From the NCBI GenBank assembly GCA_036804505.1, contig DAIRSI010000006.1, forward strand, positions 1 to 64,000: 64,000 nt of DNA. Reading direction: 5' to 3'. Both the position numbers and the translations under genes were made by a program. Under the pieces are notes generated by a model, which was given only the letters and a program-made list of their open reading frames with translations, was not told where the DNA came from and ran no database searches. This DNA comes from Phocaeicola_A sp036804505 (GTDB taxonomy: Bacteria; Bacteroidota; Bacteroidia; Bacteroidales; Bacteroidaceae). This document shows positions 1 to 8,046 of this stretch, piece by piece; position 1 is the first letter of the stretch; each line of letters starts with the position of its first letter.

Positions 1-1
1 T

Positions 2-301
2 GTACAACTTTTTATACATCATTCTTTTATCTTTTTAATTCCGCCAACGGGTTATTGCAATATAAATAAAGCAAAAAGCATATTGTTACGTAAAATATCA
101 TTTTCAAAAAGCCATAGATATAGTGGAAAACTTGAAGATTTTTTTGATTTCGTTGCAAACCATATATTACCTAAAGACATTCTGGTTTGGTGCAATACAA
201 GCATCAATGATTATTCACTTATAAAGCAAATAGGTGGTTTCGTTGAGCCATTATATCCATTTCCCAATAAAACAATTAGATTATTTTCAATAGACTTATA
301 A
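2..301 (+). CDS. C-terminal end of an unknown protein (5' end outside window)
   Basis: An open frame runs without a stop from base 2 to a TAA at 299-301, giving about 99 residues. The first in-window start-like codon is a TTG at 83, which is more likely internal, because the frame stays open upstream of it. The product has no motif I recognise; it ends in a mixed hydrophobic/basic stretch (LYPFPNKTIRLFSIDL). The DNA is AT-rich like the rest of the decayed left end, so this may be the tail of an accessory gene or itself a fragment. Confidence 0.45.
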   Translation, partial: VQLFIHHSFIFLIPPTGYCNINKAKSILLRKISFSKSHRYSGKLEDFFDFVANHILPKDILVWCNTSINDYSLIKQIGGFVEPLYPFPNKTIRLFSIDL

Positions 302-750
302 TCATTTTTAATTACAAGTACGTTTAATTTGTTATTTGGACTCTGATATAGAGTTACCTTAATTTTATTCTAATTTTTGTATATATAATTCTATCTTAGT
401 GGTACAATTGGGGATAATCATATTTTTTATCCTTGTGAAATTCAAGTAAAATTCGTAGGAAAAACTTCGTTATACGTAATCCTTTAAAATATAGTGGAAT
501 TCAACTATCTGATATATCTTAACGTGAGTTCGATGAATTAGAGTTAGAATAGAGAAGAAATACACATTTTTCAGATGAAGCTTACAATCTATACCTCAGA
601 CATCAAATGGAGAAACTACTACTTACCGCATGATGAAATAGTTTAAGGTTTGTTAGTACTTTTATCATCACACGGAACTACTTTTAATGCCTTTTACTTT
701 GCATAATTTCAATCGTTTGAGCATAGGCATTCAAATACAATCCCTATTTG
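302..750. other. Intergenic stretch with decayed coding frame
   Basis: This 450-base AT-rich stretch between the partial first gene and the lgt-like gene has no intact gene. It contains a plus-strand frame from about 487 to 687 that reads like protein but is broken by in-frame stops after about 12 codons, about 10 codons later, and at a double stop near 631-636. Readable pieces include REFDELELE and EAYNLYLRHQMEKLLL. I do not recognise the parent family. Confidence 0.4.
487..687 (+). pseudogene. Remnant of an unidentified gene, several in-frame stops
   Basis: In one frame the translation reads KYSGIQLSDIS, stop, REFDELELE, stop, RRNTHFSDEAYNLYLRHQM and onward, stop, stop. The amino-acid composition (acidic helix, then a basic/aromatic helix) looks like former coding sequence rather than random AT-rich DNA. 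No start codon or family could be assigned. The call rests only on the look of the frame and could be chance. Confidence 0.25.
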
Positions 751-1617
751 TTACCTTTTTTGGCAAACAAATATAACATTTTTTATTATTAATATTATAC
801 CAACTAAAATAAATGGAATACTCAATAATTGCCCCATATTGAGAGATAAAGAATCTTCGAAATTTTTTTGATTTTCTTTAGTGAATTCTAAAAGGAAGCG
901 CATGAAAAAAATGGCAAAAACACTTAAACCAAAATAGAAATAGCTCCCTATTTTAAACAACTTTCCTTTATATTTGTACAGGAAATAAGCAACTAGAAAA
1001 ATAAAGAAATAACTTAATGACTCATATAGCTGTGATGGATGTCTTGGTAAACCGTCAACTTGCTTAAATATAAAAGCCCAAGGCAAATTTGTTGGACGTC
1101 CAATTATTTCAGAATTCATTAAATTTGAAATTCTAATAAAAGCCCCTTCTAAAGGAGCTAAAATAGCTATGATATCTATAACCTTTGGGAAAGGAATGTG
1201 AACTTTTCGCGAGTATAATAACATGGAAATAAACAAACCAATTGCTCCCCCGTGGCTTGCTAACCCTTTGTATCCTATATATTCATAAACTCCTTTAGCA
1301 TTTTCTCTAAAGGGAATAAATATTTCAATTATATGAGAAGAAAAATATTCAAAATCATAAAATAGACAGTGTCCAAGTCTTGCACCTCCCCAAATACCAA
1401 GAACACCGTATATAAAAAGTTTCTCCATTGCATTAGGAGTATAAATATTCTCCTTTTTATATATAAAACCAATTATGTAGTAACATAAGACAAGTCCAGT
1501 AACAAAAATCAAACCATAATATTGAAACTTAACTGGACCAATACTAAATATTTCAGGGTCTATATCCCAATTTATGTATAATATGCTATTCATTTCATTA
1601 TCAAATAATATATGCAA
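751..1617 (-). CDS. lgt: Prolipoprotein diacylglyceryl transferase (Lgt family)
   Basis: Lgt moves a diacylglyceryl group from phosphatidylglycerol to the lipobox cysteine of prolipoproteins in the inner membrane. The 288-residue length and about seven membrane segments fit the family. Visible signatures are the GARLGH region (78-83), SHGG (121-124), the Lgt signature region around 161-173 (IRISNLMNSEIIG) and RHPSQLYE further on. The usual Gly-Asn of the signature is Ser-Asn here, so the copy is somewhat divergent. The better start may be the second Met (residue 9, base 1593), which precedes the typical N-terminus. It sits alone between decayed sequences in AT-rich DNA, so it may be an acquired or extra copy; whether the genome has a second lgt cannot be seen here. 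Confidence 0.88.
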   Translation of the reverse strand: MHILFDNEMNSILYINWDIDPEIFSIGPVKFQYYGLIFVTGLVLCYYIIGFIYKKENIYTPNAMEKLFIYGVLGIWGGARLGHCLFYDFEYFSSHIIEIFIPFRENAKGVYEYIGYKGLASHGGAIGLFISMLLYSRKVHIPFPKVIDIIAILAPLEGAFIRISNLMNSEIIGRPTNLPWAFIFKQVDGLPRHPSQLYESLSYFFIFLVAYFLYKYKGKLFKIGSYFYFGLSVFAIFFMRFLLEFTKENQKNFEDSLSLNMGQLLSIPFILVGIILIIKNVIFVCQKR

Positions 1618-1709
1618 CTATAGATTATCTTTTGAAAAAGCGCAATCGTTTAATCGTTTTGCAACAAAAGTTAACAATTCTGTCTTTGGGGTAAATACTC
1701 AGTGAATAT

Positions 1710-2190
1710 ACACAGAAGCAATACAACAAATTTATGGCCATTGACGACTACTGGAATAATGGACAAAACAGAGGTTGTCGGGAATTACGGCTGTTTCAGT
1801 GGAGAAGTGATTACTAGTAGAATAGGGGTATGTCTTATACTGAAATGGCTATACACAAAGTAAAACGCCAAAAATGAATAAAGATGAAAAAAGAAGAATT
1901 ACCAAAGAAGCGTTATTATCCTGAAGAATTAAAGTTAAGTGTTCTTCGGGATTATTACGAAAGTGGAAGTTCCTTGAACTCTACGGCAAAGAAATGGGGT
2001 TTGAGCAGTAATAGTCTGATAAGATTATGGAAAGATCGTTATCCGATTGATTCAAAATCACTATCTTTATCGCGTAAAAAATAGATGAAATAATAAAGAC
2101 CCGAACACCCAAGACCAAGGAAGGGGAGTTGAGCGCTCGTATTAAGAAGCTGGAAAAGACAACTGAACGTGTATTTTTTATGTTCGCCCG
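1710..2190 (+). mobile_element. Degraded insertion-sequence remnant
   Basis: Reading frames with stops (about 1713-1876, containing AIDDYWNNGQNRGCRELRLF and then two stops) lead into a small helix-turn-helix ORF at 1884-2084 and a frameshifted coiled-coil piece up to about 2190. This order, HTH followed by a leucine-zipper-like helix, is that of the OrfA part of IS3-family transposases. No OrfB with a DDE catalytic core follows, and no terminal inverted repeats were found, so the element is dead. Confidence 0.45.
1884..2084 (+). pseudogene. Transposase OrfA-like fragment (IS3-type HTH)
   Basis: The 66-residue frame has a lysine-rich start followed by a helix-turn-helix (YPEELKLSVLRDYYESGSSL, then STAKKWGLSSNSLIRLWKDR), the arrangement of IS3/IS911-type OrfA DNA-binding domains. 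It stops right after a run of six A residues (2076-2081). Adding one base there would continue the protein as KIDEIIKTRTPKTKEGELSA and then a helix (RIKKLEKTTERV) resembling the OrfA leucine zipper. After that the similarity ends. This is therefore a truncated, frameshifted copy. Confidence 0.55.
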
Positions 2191-2194
2191 TAGC

Positions 2195-2282
2195 CAGACA
2201 ATCATCTGCCGCATAGCAGACAATTATCTGCTACGTACCAGATGATTATCTGCCATGCGGCAGATGATTTCTATCTGATTAT
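2195..2282. repeat. Tandem array of four 22-bp units (array A)
   Basis: Four units start at 2195, 2217, 2239 and 2261. Each begins CAGA and has the form CAGA-N6-TCTG (the last unit is slightly longer in its loop), so each unit is a small dyad. The whole block also folds on itself: 15 bp at 2200-2214 are the exact reverse complement of 2255-2269. There is no coding sense. The period equals that of two other arrays in this window with different sequences. Confidence 0.8.
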
Positions 2283-2317
2283 GTGCTGAAAATCCGTTGA
2301 ATAGTAGCTTGATGAAA

Positions 2318-2470
2318 AGTTAGAATGTAAATACATAGCATTCTAACTTATATCATCTTGATTAACAATATGATAGCTCAAAGAAGTTAGAATGTAAAAT
2401 CTTAGCATTCCAACTCATATCATGCTGATTTATAATATAATAGTTCGAAAAGTTAGAATGGTTGGAATGC
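2318..2470. repeat. 66-67-bp repeats with AGTTAGAATG starts
   Basis: The motif AGTTAGAATG occurs at 2318, 2385 and 2451, giving units of 67 and 66 bp plus a short third copy. Each full unit contains GTTAGAATG and, about 20 bp on, a matching CATTCTAAC or near match, so each can form a hairpin. The unit length is three times 22, and the sub-blocks fall into 22-bp steps, which links it to array A just upstream. Confidence 0.7.
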
Positions 2471-2732
2471 TTTTTACAAAAAAATCTTGGTAAACGAGAT
2501 TGAGGCGATCCTTCGAACATTCTTTTTGTATAATGCTTTTGTAATGTTCATTCGTTTTCTTTACCAACTCCGAGCAGTGCGGCTGGCTCTTAGCCAGTGC
2601 CTTGTACGTTTCAATTCTCTGCTCATTGTCATATCCTATCGTTCTTTCTACGTCTTACGCATCTTTTTGAACAATTTTCTTCTTTTTCCTCACAATTTAT
2701 AACAACAATTTAACCTGATGTTCTTTTTTTAT

Positions 2733-2740
2733 ATACATTT
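2733..2740 (+). promoter_or_regulatory. Candidate -7 element for the efflux/potassium operon
   Basis: TACATTTG fits the Bacteroides -7 consensus TAnnTTTG and lies 27 bases before the start codon at 2768. No clear TTTG is found 19-21 bases upstream, so the promoter is only partly supported. Confidence 0.4.
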
Positions 2741-2767
2741 GTCCCATGAATCTTAATTACAAAATTT

Positions 2768-5700
2768 ATGTTTAAAGCGATTGTCAAATTTTCAGTCCAA
2801 AAGAAGCTTTTTGTTGCTCTGATGACATTAATGCTCCTTGCCGGCGGTATCTATGCAATGCTCACTTTGCCTATAGACGCCGTCCCCGACATCACTAACA
2901 ATCAAGTGCAAATTGTGACGGTATCGCCTACCTTGGCTCCCCAGGAAGTGGAACAGCTCATAACATCACCTATTGAAATAGCGATGAGGAATATTATGAA
3001 CGTAAAGGAAATCCGTTCCGTATCAAGATTCGGTCTATCTCTTGTCACCGTTGTTTTCGACGAGAAGGTTCCGACGCTGGATGCACGACAGTTAATCAAC
3101 GAACAAATACAAGCCGTCTCGGGAGAAATTCCACCAGAATTAGGTCAACCACAAATGATGCCTATTACGACAGGTCTGGGTGAAATCTATCAATACAGGC
3201 TGAAAGTGGCTCCGGCATATCGTGAAAAATACAATGCCATGGAGCTGCGTACCATACAGGACTGGATTGTAAAACGACAGCTTTCGGGTATACCGGGCAT
3301 CGTGGAGATAAACAGTTTCGGCGGTTATCTGAAGCAGTATGAAGTGGCTGTGAATCCTGAGGTCCTCTATTCCCTGGGTATCACGATCGGTGATGTATTC
3401 TCCGCCCTGAGCAAGAACAACCAAAACACCGGTGGCAGCTACATCGAAAAAATCAATAAAGCTTATTACATCCGTTCGGAGGGTATGATACATTCCCTTG
3501 ATGATATAGGAAACATTGTTATTGCCAATCGAGGTGGAATACCAATCCACGTGAGCGATGTGGGCAAAGTCCGTCTGGGTTCAGCCAAGCGTTTTGGTGC
3601 CATGACCATCGACGGTACGGGTGAATGCGTAGGTGGCATCGCCATGATGCTGAAGGGCGCCAATGCCAATGTGGTAACAAAAGAACTTGAAAAGAGAGTG
3701 GAGAAAGTACAGAAAATGCTTCCCGAAGGTGTTTCCGTGGAACCTTATCTGAACCGTTCCCAGCTGGTTAACCGAAACATATCGACCGTTGTCCGCAACC
3801 TGATAGAAGGAGCCATCATTGTCTTCTTGGTACTGATTATTTTCTTGGGCGATTTCCGTGCCGGACTGATTGTAGCCTCCGTCATACCGCTGGCCATGTT
3901 GTTCGGCTTCATCATGATGCGGCTCTTTGGGGTCACAGCCAATCTAATGAGTTTGGGAGCAATCGACTTCGGTATTGTGGTGGACGGTTCCATCGTGATT
4001 CTGGAAGGAATCATGGCGCACGTCTACGCAAGGAAAGACAGTTCACAAAAGCTTACTTCCAAGAAAATGAACGAGGAAGTGATAACCGGTGCCGGCAATG
4101 TAGTGAGAAGTGCTACTTTTGCCGTACTTATCATTCTACTTGTATTCTTCCCTATCCTCACATTGTCGGGCATTGAAGGAAAATATTTCACTCCTATGGC
4201 AAAGACATTGGTCTTCTGTATCATCGGGGCCCTGATTCTATCACTCACATACGTGCCGATGATGGCTTCGCTGTTCCTGAAGAAAACAGTCAGTACAAAA
4301 AAGAGCTTTGCCGACCGCTTCTTCCTGAAATTGAACAAATATTATAAGGTATGCTTGGACTTCTGCATGAAGCATATAACCGGCACTCTGGCTTCCGCCT
4401 TTGCCTTGTTGATAGCATCCTTATTTCTTTTCACACAATTGGGTGCCGAATTCATCCCGACTATGGATGAAGGAGATTTTGCCCTGCAGATGACTCTTCC
4501 AGCGGGTAGTTCATTGACACAAAGTCTGGAACAGTCGCGCTTGGTGGAAAAGACCTTAAAGGAAAAATTCCCGGAAGTGAAACACGTAGTGGCAAAAATC
4601 GGTACAGCAGAAGTTCCTACAGATCCTATGGCCGTGGAAGATGCCGATGTCATGATTATCATGAAGCCGTTCAAGGAATGGACTTCGGCAAAAAGCCGCG
4701 ATGAGATGGTAGAAAAGATGAAACAGGCACTGGAGCCGGTCAAAGGAGCGGAATATAATTTCAGTCAGCCTATCCAACTACGCTTCAACGAATTGATGAC
4801 CGGTTCGAAAGCCGATATCGCTATCAAACTCTTCGGTGAAGACACCAAAGAACTTTATTCCAAAGCCAAAGAATGTGCCAAATATATAAGAAAGGTACCC
4901 GGAGCAGCCGATGTCATTGTAGATCAGACCATGGGACTTCCGCAATTGGTGGTAAAATATGACCGAAGAAAGATTGCCCGCTACGGAATGAACATTGAAG
5001 AACTCAACTCTATCATTAGAACGGCTTATGCAGGTGAGACTGCAGGAGTCGTATTCGAAAATGAGCGCCGCTTCGATCTCGTACTCCGGCTCGATAAAGA
5101 CAAAGTGCCTGATTTCGACATCAACCGCCTATTTGTACGTACGGAAGATGGCATGCAGATTCCGGTGAGCGAGGTAGCTTCCGTAGATCTTATTAACGGA
5201 CCGCTGCAAATAAACCGTGACGAAACGAAACGCCGTATTGTTATCGGAGTAAATGTGCGCAATGCCGACATACAGCAAGTGGTACAAGAAATCCAAAGCA
5301 CCCTCGACAAGAACGTCAAGTTGAAACCCGGATATTATTTCGAGTACGGCGGACAGTTCGAGAACTTGCAGAATGCCATCCACACGCTGTTGATAGTCAT
5401 TCCTGTTGCTTTGATTCTCATTCTTCTACTACTGTTCTTTGCATTTAAGAGCCTAACGTACACCTTCGTGGTGTTCTCTACCATCCCACTGTCTCTGATT
5501 GGTGGCATCGTAGCCCTTTGGTTGCGAGGATTACCTTTCAGCATCTCTGCGGGTGTAGGTTTCATAGCCCTGTTTGGTGTGTCGGTTCTTAACGGCATCC
5601 TGATGATCAATCATTTTAATGACTTAAGAAAACAAAACAAATATTTCATGTGCACCAATCGAATCATCCATTTGGGATGTCCGCATTTACTTCGTCCGGT

Positions 5701-7111
5701 ATTCCTGACGGGGTTAGTTGCCTCTCTGGGCTTTGTTCCTATGGCCATAGCCAAATCGGCAGGAGCCGAAGTTCAGCGTCCCTTGGCAACGGTTGTGATA
5801 GGCGGACTTATCGTTTCGACTATTTTGACCTTGATTGTCATTCCGACGACTTACCGCTTGGTCAACGCTTTTCCTTTCTTGTGGAAAAAAACTTTCAAGA
5901 AAAAAAGTATAACAGTTGTACCTGCCATAGTTTTATTGGCCTTATTCGTTGTTCCAGGCTTGGCAAAAGCACAAGATTCTTCGTCAGCAGCCACATCCGT
6001 CAGTCTGGAAGAAGCCATTAATACGGCTATGCAAAACAATCCACGACTGAAGACCGCAGCGGCCTCCATCCAGAAGTTGCATGCCTCGAAAGGTGAAAAC
6101 TGGGATCCGGGAATGACTTCCGTAAACTATTCCTGGGGGCAGATTAACGGCGAAACCCGCAAAGACAACCAGGTGGCAGTCACTCAATCTTTGGGTTCCC
6201 TGCTCACCCCATTCTATAAGAACGCTTTGGTGAACAAGCAGATCGCTACAGGCGAACATTACAGAGACATGGTGAAAAAAGAAATCATAGCCGAAGTGAA
6301 ACGGGCCTGGGCCTATTATCAGTATGCCTACAACCTTTGCTCTCTTTACAAAACTCAAGATGTACTGGCCGATCGTCTGCAAAAAGCAGGTCAGCTGCGC
6401 TATGAACAGGGAGACATTACCTTGCTGGAACGCAACATGACAACCTCACTGGCCACTAGCATCCGTGCCAAGCAATTGCAGGCAGAGCAGGAACTAAGTC
6501 TTGCCAAACGGCGTTTCACATGGGCTTGTTACTCACAGACATCCATTATTCCTGCAGACACAACCCTTTCCATGTTCCCTGCCAAGATGGCAACGGGACT
6601 TTCCAATCCCCACTTGCTGTATTTCCGGAGCCAGGCCGATGAGAAAGGCGCTATGCTGAAACTGGAAAGAAGCCGTTTCTTTCCGGAATTCTCGGTTGGC
6701 TATGTACGTCAGAAAATAGCTCCTCTATCAGGATTGGATTCATGGATGGTGGGAGTATCTTTCCCCTTGCTTTTCCATCCGCAGTATAGCAGGACACGAC
6801 AAGCTAAGTTCGACGTATTTATCGCAAAAATCGAAGCCGATAACAATGTACGCCTGCTTAACAACCAAGTGGAAGAGCTCCTGACCAAGCTTCGGCAAGA
6901 AGATGAAAGCATACGCTATTATACCAAGGCAGCCCTTCCCGAAGCGGAAGCACTGCTGAAAAGTGCCCAGATTCAATTCAAGGAAAGCGAAACGGACATC
7001 ACGCAGTTTGTACAAAGCATAACCAATGCCAGCGATATAGAACGCGGATATATAGAAACCGTATATTCCTATAATATCTCGGCACTCGAGCTGGAATTAT
7101 ATTCAGAATAA
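2768..7111 (+). CDS. CusA/CzcA-type RND efflux pump fused to a TolC-like outer membrane factor
   Basis: The first ~1035 residues are a heavy-metal-efflux RND pump: N-terminal membrane segment, large periplasmic loops, the membrane motif with GAIDFGIVVDGSIVILE (TM4 region of CusA/CzcA) and a second membrane bundle ending near residue 1035. A new hydrophobic stretch with an Ala-Lys-Ala site follows (about 1047-1068), then about 379 residues that read as a TolC-type protein (SLEEAINTAMQNNPRLKTAA, long coiled helices). Metal-pump and outer-membrane channel are thus one reading frame, and the internal stretch looks like a signal peptide. The family exports divalent or monovalent metal ions by proton antiport; the metal cannot be read from sequence. 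The adaptor gene follows after 20 bases. RND-TolC fusions of this size are known in Bacteroidetes to the best of my knowledge. Confidence 0.92.
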   Translation: MFKAIVKFSVQKKLFVALMTLMLLAGGIYAMLTLPIDAVPDITNNQVQIVTVSPTLAPQEVEQLITSPIEIAMRNIMNVKEIRSVSRFGLSLVTVVFDEKVPTLDARQLINEQIQAVSGEIPPELGQPQMMPITTGLGEIYQYRLKVAPAYREKYNAMELRTIQDWIVKRQLSGIPGIVEINSFGGYLKQYEVAVNPEVLYSLGITIGDVFSALSKNNQNTGGSYIEKINKAYYIRSEGMIHSLDDIGNIVIANRGGIPIHVSDVGKVRLGSAKRFGAMTIDGTGECVGGIAMMLKGANANVVTKELEKRVEKVQKMLPEGVSVEPYLNRSQLVNRNISTVVRNLIEGAIIVFLVLIIFLGDFRAGLIVASVIPLAMLFGFIMMRLFGVTANLMSLGAIDFGIVVDGSIVILEGIMAHVYARKDSSQKLTSKKMNEEVITGAGNVVRSATFAVLIILLVFFPILTLSGIEGKYFTPMAKTLVFCIIGALILSLTYVPMMASLFLKKTVSTKKSFADRFFLKLNKYYKVCLDFCMKHITGTLASAFALLIASLFLFTQLGAEFIPTMDEGDFALQMTLPAGSSLTQSLEQSRLVEKTLKEKFPEVKHVVAKIGTAEVPTDPMAVEDADVMIIMKPFKEWTSAKSRDEMVEKMKQALEPVKGAEYNFSQPIQLRFNELMTGSKADIAIKLFGEDTKELYSKAKECAKYIRKVPGAADVIVDQTMGLPQLVVKYDRRKIARYGMNIEELNSIIRTAYAGETAGVVFENERRFDLVLRLDKDKVPDFDINRLFVRTEDGMQIPVSEVASVDLINGPLQINRDETKRRIVIGVNVRNADIQQVVQEIQSTLDKNVKLKPGYYFEYGGQFENLQNAIHTLLIVIPVALILILLLLFFAFKSLTYTFVVFSTIPLSLIGGIVALWLRGLPFSISAGVGFIALFGVSVLNGILMINHFNDLRKQNKYFMCTNRIIHLGCPHLLRPVFLTGLVASLGFVPMAIAKSAGAEVQRPLATVVIGGLIVSTILTLIVIPTTYRLVNAFPFLWKKTFKKKSITVVPAIVLLALFVVPGLAKAQDSSSAATSVSLEEAINTAMQNNPRLKTAAASIQKLHASKGENWDPGMTSVNYSWGQINGETRKDNQVAVTQSLGSLLTPFYKNALVNKQIATGEHYRDMVKKEIIAEVKRAWAYYQYAYNLCSLYKTQDVLADRLQKAGQLRYEQGDITLLERNMTTSLATSIRAKQLQAEQELSLAKRRFTWACYSQTSIIPADTTLSMFPAKMATGLSNPHLLYFRSQADEKGAMLKLERSRFFPEFSVGYVRQKIAPLSGLDSWMVGVSFPLLFHPQYSRTRQAKFDVFIAKIEADNNVRLLNNQVEELLTKLRQEDESIRYYTKAALPEAEALLKSAQIQFKESETDITQFVQSITNASDIERGYIETVYSYNISALELELYSE

Positions 7112-7131
7112 CCTCATCAATAAAGAATATC

Positions 7132-8046
7132 ATGAAAAAGTTATTATTCATACTGACATCCATAGCATTAGTTGCTTGCGGAAAATCATCGCAAGAACAG
7201 CCGGCAGCTACCGAAACAGCCAATACAAGTACCGATACAACAGCCGTAGCCGAGAGCCCCGCCCCGACAACAGATTCAACTAAAGTCGATGGCGTGACAT
7301 CCGCAACAGCCTTACCTAACCATACTTCCTACAACGGAACGCTGTTCATCTCGCCTCAAAAACATGCAACCGTATCCTTGACCATGGGAGGAAAAGTTCA
7401 TTCTCTGGCTCTCACTCCAGGCACTTTTGTAGGCAGAGGAGCAGTCATTGCTACCTTGGAGAATCCTGCATTCATCGAACTCCAAAGAGACTATCTGGAT
7501 GCACATGCACAATTGAGTTTTCTGGAGACAGAGTATTACCGTCAGGACAGACTGAGAACCGAAGAAGCCGCATCACAAAAGAGATTTCAGCAAAGCAAAG
7601 CTGACTATCTTTCCATGAAGAGCCGTCTGGCAGCAGCTTCTGCAGAACTTACAAACCTGGGAGTTTCTCCTGCAGCAATTCTGAAAAGCGGAATAAAACC
7701 CTACTTGCCTGTACACGCTCCCATCAGTGGCTACGTAGGGAGTATCAATGTCAATCTAGGCAAGTATCTGCACGAAGGCGACCCCATCTGTGACCTCATA
7801 GACAAAAGTTCACCTATGCTTTGCCTCACGGCCTATGAAAAAGACTTAGGCGACATTGCTGTGGGAAACCGAGTTCTGTTCCGCGTCAACGGTATGGGCG
7901 AAAAGACATTCAATGCCGTACTTACAGCCATCAGTCAGGAAGTGGATGATACCAACCGCTCCATTAAGATTTATGCCAAGATAATAGGCAACAATACTCG
8001 CTTTAGGCCAGGCATGTATGTTACTGCACGTGTAGAAAAGAAATGA
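7132..8046 (+). CDS. RND efflux periplasmic adaptor lipoprotein (CusB/CzcB type)
   Basis: This is the membrane fusion protein that should bridge the RND pump and its outer-membrane channel. The N-terminus is a lipoprotein signal with the lipobox LVAC (Cys at 16), followed by a low-complexity Thr/Ala/Ser linker to about residue 60. The barrel-sandwich hybrid halves flank a helical hairpin (about 110-185), and a beta-barrel domain follows (PMLCLTAYEKDLGDIAVGNR). It lies 20 bases after the pump gene and its stop overlaps the TrkH start by 4 bases (ATGA), so all four genes are probably one transcript. At 304 residues it is short for the family but complete. Confidence 0.88.
   Translation: MKKLLFILTSIALVACGKSSQEQPAATETANTSTDTTAVAESPAPTTDSTKVDGVTSATALPNHTSYNGTLFISPQKHATVSLTMGGKVHSLALTPGTFVGRGAVIATLENPAFIELQRDYLDAHAQLSFLETEYYRQDRLRTEEAASQKRFQQSKADYLSMKSRLAAASAELTNLGVSPAAILKSGIKPYLPVHAPISGYVGSINVNLGKYLHEGDPICDLIDKSSPMLCLTAYEKDLGDIAVGNRVLFRVNGMGEKTFNAVLTAISQEVDDTNRSIKIYAKIIGNNTRFRPGMYVTARVEKK

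Larger units (their letters stand above)
2085..2767. other. Long intergenic region upstream of the RND pump
   Basis: This region holds the tail of the transposase remnant, array A (2195-2282), the 67-bp repeats (2318-2470), and then about 250 bases of plain sequence leading to the pump operon. An open frame at 2487-2702 has no family features and I do not consider it a gene. A candidate -7 element TACATTTG lies at 2733-2740. Confidence 0.5.

Noticed and set aside
2487..2702. 71-codon ORF upstream of the RND pump
   Set aside because: No motif, no promoter, composition like non-coding sequence.
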